In this document: piece by piece, positions 61,634 through 64,000 of the stretch | Layout: each line of letters starts with the position of its first letter | How positions within the stretch are numbered: position 1 is the first letter of the stretch | Origin: Pseudomonas sp. MUP55 | Lineage (GTDB): Bacteria; Pseudomonadota; Gammaproteobacteria; Pseudomonadales; Pseudomonadaceae | Direction of reading: 5' to 3' | Length of the DNA stretch: 64,000 nucleotides | Assembly: GCF_034043515.1 (NCBI RefSeq) | Contig: NZ_CP138214.1 | Location: 4,340,001 to 4,404,000, forward strand | The notes under the pieces: model-generated | What the model was told of the DNA's origin: nothing | The model's input: the letters and a program-made list of their open reading frames with translations, nothing else | Databases searched by the model: none | Position numbers and translations under genes: made by a program

Positions 61634-61889
61634 GGATTCCTCGTTACTCTCCGGTGAAAAGAAAGTCGCCTAGGCGAACCTGGCGGTTGATGCTCATCGG
61701 CACACAAGGGCACCTCCAAAAACGTCGGCGGATGACCTTGCTCACGGGAAGTAATGACCGTTCGTCAGGGGTGACTGAGAAGTCATTCTTTATCGCAGCG
61801 TGTAAACTGCGCACCCTCACGAGGCGCGCGTCACCTGTCTTGCTTTTGGACGTGCTCTTGAAACCTGCAGTCTGCCTACGGTTAGCGCA
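61634..61889. other. Intergenic region upstream of etfB
   Basis: 256 bases with no gene recognised. It should contain the etfB promoter, for which I see no clear -35/-10 pair. Confidence 0.4.
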
Positions 61890-61896
61890 AAACCGA

Positions 61897-61934
61897 CCGT
61901 ATATTGACCGGAACGCCTATTCTGGTCAATACGG
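61897..61934. promoter_or_regulatory. Dyad in the etfB-etfQO intergenic region
   Basis: CCGTATATTGACC (61897-61909) and GGTCAATACGG (61924-61934) are imperfectly complementary around a 14-base centre. It could be an operator or hairpin of either divergent transcript. No regulator is suggested. Confidence 0.4.
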
Positions 61935-61989
61935 CAAAATGGTCAGTCATAAGCCGCGTTGCTTTGATTTACCTAGCCTGCGGGCAATT

Positions 61990-62003
61990 CAAACAAACGT
62001 TTG
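61990..62003. promoter_or_regulatory. PsrA-type operator
   Basis: CAAAC-AAAC-GTTTG matches the published PsrA consensus (C/G)AAAC-N2-4-GTTT(G/C). It lies two bases upstream of the -35 box of the ETF-QO gene. PsrA is a long-chain fatty-acid-sensing repressor in pseudomonads; fatty-acid control of this gene is the inferred role. Confidence 0.75.
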
Positions 62004-62005
62004 TA

Positions 62006-62034
62006 TTGGACGCTGACAGTGGTGTAGATATAAT
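62006..62034 (+). promoter_or_regulatory. Sigma70 promoter of the ETF-QO gene
   Basis: TTGGAC and TATAAT are 17 bases apart, ending 105 bases before the start codon. Confidence 0.75.
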
Positions 62035-62139
62035 GCGCCACCTAGAGAGAAAGGTGGGTCCTGCCGTTGCCGCAAGACGTCACCGAACCTCCACCCATTA
62101 GAAAAAAAAGCCTGTTGAGCCTTGAGTAGGAGATAGCCT

Positions 62140-63804
62140 GTGGAACGCGAATACATGGAATTCGACGTGGTCATCGTCGGCGCCGGCCCGGCGGGCCTGT
62201 CCGCCGCCTGCCGCCTGAAGCAGAAGGCCGCCGAAGCCGGTAAGGAAATCAGCGTCTGCGTGGTCGAGAAAGGCTCCGAAGTCGGCGCACACATCCTCTC
62301 CGGCGCCGTCTTCGAACCACGCGCCCTGGACGAACTGTTCCCGGACTGGAAAGCACTCGGCGCCCCGCTCAACACCCCGGTGGTGCGTGACGACATCTAT
62401 GTATTGCGCAGCGGCGAGACCTCCACCAAGGTTCCCGACTTCTTTGTGCCCAAGACCATGCACAACGAAGGCAACTACATCATCTCCCTGGGCAATCTGT
62501 GCCGCTGGCTCGCCCAGCAGGCCGAGAACCTGGGCGTGGAAGTCTACCCAGGCTTCGCCGCTCAGGAAGCGCTGTTCGACGAGAACGGTGTGGTGCGCGG
62601 GATCATCACCGGTGACCTCGGCGTCGACCGTGAAGGCAAGCCCAAAGAAGGCGTCTACACCCCCGGCATGGAGCTGCGCGGCAAGTACACGCTGTTCGCC
62701 GAGGGCTGCCGCGGCCACATCGGCAAGCAGTTGATCGAGCGTTTCAACCTGGCCAGCGACGCCGACGCCCAGCACTACGGCATCGGTCTCAAGGAAATCT
62801 GGGAAATCGATCCGGCCAAACATCAGCCGGGCCTGGTGGTGCACACCGCCGGTTGGCCGCTGGATATCATGGGCCACGAGAACACCGGCGGCTCGTTCCT
62901 GTATCACCTGGAAAACAACCAGGTGGTGGTCGGTCTGATCGTCGATCTTTCCTACAGCAACCCGTTCCTGTCGCCCTTCGATGAGTTCCAGCGCCTCAAG
63001 CATCACCCGGTGCTGGCCCAGTACCTGGAAGGCGGCAAGCGCGTCAGCTACGGCGCCCGCGCCATCGCCAAGGGCGGTCTGAACTCCCTGCCCAAGATGG
63101 TCTTCAAGGGCGGCGCGCTGATCGGTTGCGACCTCGGCACCCTGAACTTCTCCAAGATCAAAGGCAGCCACACCGCGATGAAATCCGGCATGCTCGCCGC
63201 CGACGCCGTGGCCGACCGCCTGTTTGCCGAATCCGAAGGCGGTGATGAACTGACCGCCTACGTCGACAGCTTCAAATCGAGCTGGCTGTATGAAGAACTG
63301 TTCGCCAGCCGCAATTTCGGCGCGGCGGTGCACAAATACGGCGCCATCATCGGCGGCGGCTTCAACTGGCTGGATCAGAACATTTTCGGCGGCAAGATCC
63401 CGTTCACCCTGCGCGATACCACGCCGGATTACGCCTGCCTGAAGCTGGCCAAGGACAGCAAGAAGATCAACTACCCCAAACCCGACGGCAAGCTGAGCTT
63501 CGACAAGCTGAGCTCGGTGTTCATCTCCGGTACCAACCACGAAGAAGAGCAACCGTGCCACCTCAAACTCAAGGACCCGAGCATCCCGATCGGCACCAAC
63601 CTGCCGCTCTACGATGAACCGGCGCAGCGCTACTGCCCGGCTGGGGTGTATGAAGTGGTGACCCAGGAAGACGGCGAGAAACGCTTCCAGATCAACGCCC
63701 AGAACTGCGTGCACTGCAAGACCTGTGACATCAAGGACCCTTCGCAGAACATCACCTGGGTGACGCCGGAAGGCGCGGGTGGGCCGACTTACCCGAATAT
63801 GTAA
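62140..63804 (+). CDS. Electron transfer flavoprotein-ubiquinone oxidoreductase
   Basis: A 554-residue membrane-associated flavoprotein (ETF-QO). FAD is bound by VVIVGAGPAGLSAAC near the N-terminus. The C-terminal iron-sulfur domain has YCPAGVYE and CVHCKTCDIKDPSQNITWV, giving four Cys for one [4Fe-4S] cluster. It takes electrons from EtfAB into the quinone pool. The GTG at 62140 is used because AGGAG is seven bases upstream; an ATG five codons later is the alternative. Confidence 0.97.
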   Translation: MEREYMEFDVVIVGAGPAGLSAACRLKQKAAEAGKEISVCVVEKGSEVGAHILSGAVFEPRALDELFPDWKALGAPLNTPVVRDDIYVLRSGETSTKVPDFFVPKTMHNEGNYIISLGNLCRWLAQQAENLGVEVYPGFAAQEALFDENGVVRGIITGDLGVDREGKPKEGVYTPGMELRGKYTLFAEGCRGHIGKQLIERFNLASDADAQHYGIGLKEIWEIDPAKHQPGLVVHTAGWPLDIMGHENTGGSFLYHLENNQVVVGLIVDLSYSNPFLSPFDEFQRLKHHPVLAQYLEGGKRVSYGARAIAKGGLNSLPKMVFKGGALIGCDLGTLNFSKIKGSHTAMKSGMLAADAVADRLFAESEGGDELTAYVDSFKSSWLYEELFASRNFGAAVHKYGAIIGGGFNWLDQNIFGGKIPFTLRDTTPDYACLKLAKDSKKINYPKPDGKLSFDKLSSVFISGTNHEEEQPCHLKLKDPSIPIGTNLPLYDEPAQRYCPAGVYEVVTQEDGEKRFQINAQNCVHCKTCDIKDPSQNITWVTPEGAGGPTYPNM

Positions 63805-63813
63805 GCCAAGCGA

Positions 63814-63836
63814 GGCCCCCGGATGGGGGCCTTTTT
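63814..63836 (+). terminator. Terminator of the ETF-QO gene
   Basis: GGCCCCC-GGAT-GGGGGCC then five T. Confidence 0.9.
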
Positions 63837-63858
63837 CATGGCCGACATCAATTAAAAA

Positions 63859-63947
63859 TGTGGGAGGGGGCTTGCCCCCGATAGCGGTGGGTCAGCCACA
63901 GATGGGCTGACTGATACACCGCCATCGGGGGCAAGCCCCCTCCCACA
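63859..63947. repeat. REPIN near the window end
   Basis: Paired REP arms with GATAGCGG...CCGCCATCGG inner edges, downstream of the terminator. Confidence 0.92.
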
Positions 63948-63973
63948 TTTGGATTGTGTTTTGCCTGAATTGA

Positions 63974-64000
63974 CTAAGCAGCGCGCTCTTCGCCGGGGTT
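63974..64000 (-). CDS. Possible 3' end of a minus-strand gene (edge fragment)
   Basis: Reading inward from the window edge, the frame ends NPGEERAA followed by TAG. Only eight codons are visible, so the product cannot be named. The placement, just after a REPIN and away from the ETF-QO gene, suggests a convergent gene continues beyond the window. Confidence 0.3.
   Translation of the reverse strand, partial: NPGEERAA

Noticed and set aside
13312..63947. Spaced repeats that might suggest a CRISPR array
   Set aside because: The repeats are dispersed, paired and palindromic between genes with variable loops (REPINs), not a regular repeat-spacer array; no cas genes are present.

Overview
The window looks like a chromosomal piece of a Pseudomonas of the fluorescens group. 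The basis is the gene repertoire (AcnD/PrpF-type methylcitrate cluster, thrH, ETF-QO, RraB, alpha-E/ATP-grasp operon) and the many REPIN-type palindromic repeats of the fluorescens group, whose arms begin TGTGGGAGGGGGCTTG. I see no phage, plasmid, CRISPR or restriction genes. The only insertion sequence is one IS481-like element.

Layout. 1-6.2 kb: partial zinc transporter (zntB), rraA, an alpha/beta hydrolase, ppsA and the divergent ppsR (PEP synthase and its regulator). 6.2-13.3 kb: the most unusual locus. A MocR-type regulator is divergent from a five-gene operon: an EamA exporter, one polypeptide joining a JAMM metalloprotease, a ubiquitin-like sulfur carrier ending in Gly-Gly, an E1-like adenylyltransferase and a rhodanese, then a CysM-like PLP synthase, a CysE-like acyltransferase with an unexplained C-terminal domain, and an AlaX-type tRNA-editing protein. 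This resembles the CysO/Mec+/CysM route of Mycobacterium tuberculosis packed into one operon. I infer production and export of cysteine or a cysteine-like amino acid through a protein thiocarboxylate. 13.4-21.9 kb: propionate (2-methylcitrate) operon prpB-prpC-acnD-prpF-prpD behind a GntR regulator with visible palindromic operators.

22.1-25.2 kb: a retropepsin-like protease, a 7TM protein with a transglutaminase-like domain and a RimK-like ATP-grasp ligase, an orphan peptide-modification module. 25.3-29.2 kb: pabB, a HigBA toxin-antitoxin pair, thrH and cysH. 29.6-33.8 kb: an NCS1 transporter with a racemase lacking the usual first catalytic cysteine, a LysR regulator and an SDR. 33.8-35.2 kb: the IS481-like element, inserted inside a REPIN. 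35.2-40.9 kb: a HAD phosphatase, small membrane or envelope proteins, a cytochrome c, chrA and the rcnA-rcnR nickel/cobalt efflux pair.

41-49.9 kb: tRNA-Ser(GGA), a crotonase, plsC, a CorA-type transporter, a GATase, a beta-oxidation pair (multifunctional enzyme plus thiolase), a 31-residue putative membrane peptide and a cytochrome c. 50-53.2 kb: circularly permuted ATP-grasp / alpha-E / transglutaminase operon, followed by a candidate plus-strand sRNA with its own promoter and terminator. 53.6-59.9 kb: rraB, small secreted or hypothetical proteins, a second MocR regulator, OmpA and DUF4398 lipoproteins and a solute-binding protein. 59.9-63.8 kb: etfBA and the ETF-ubiquinone oxidoreductase, the latter behind a clear sigma70 promoter with a PsrA-type operator.

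The rest is mostly core metabolism. All function statements come from motifs read in the translated sequence; no database search was run.
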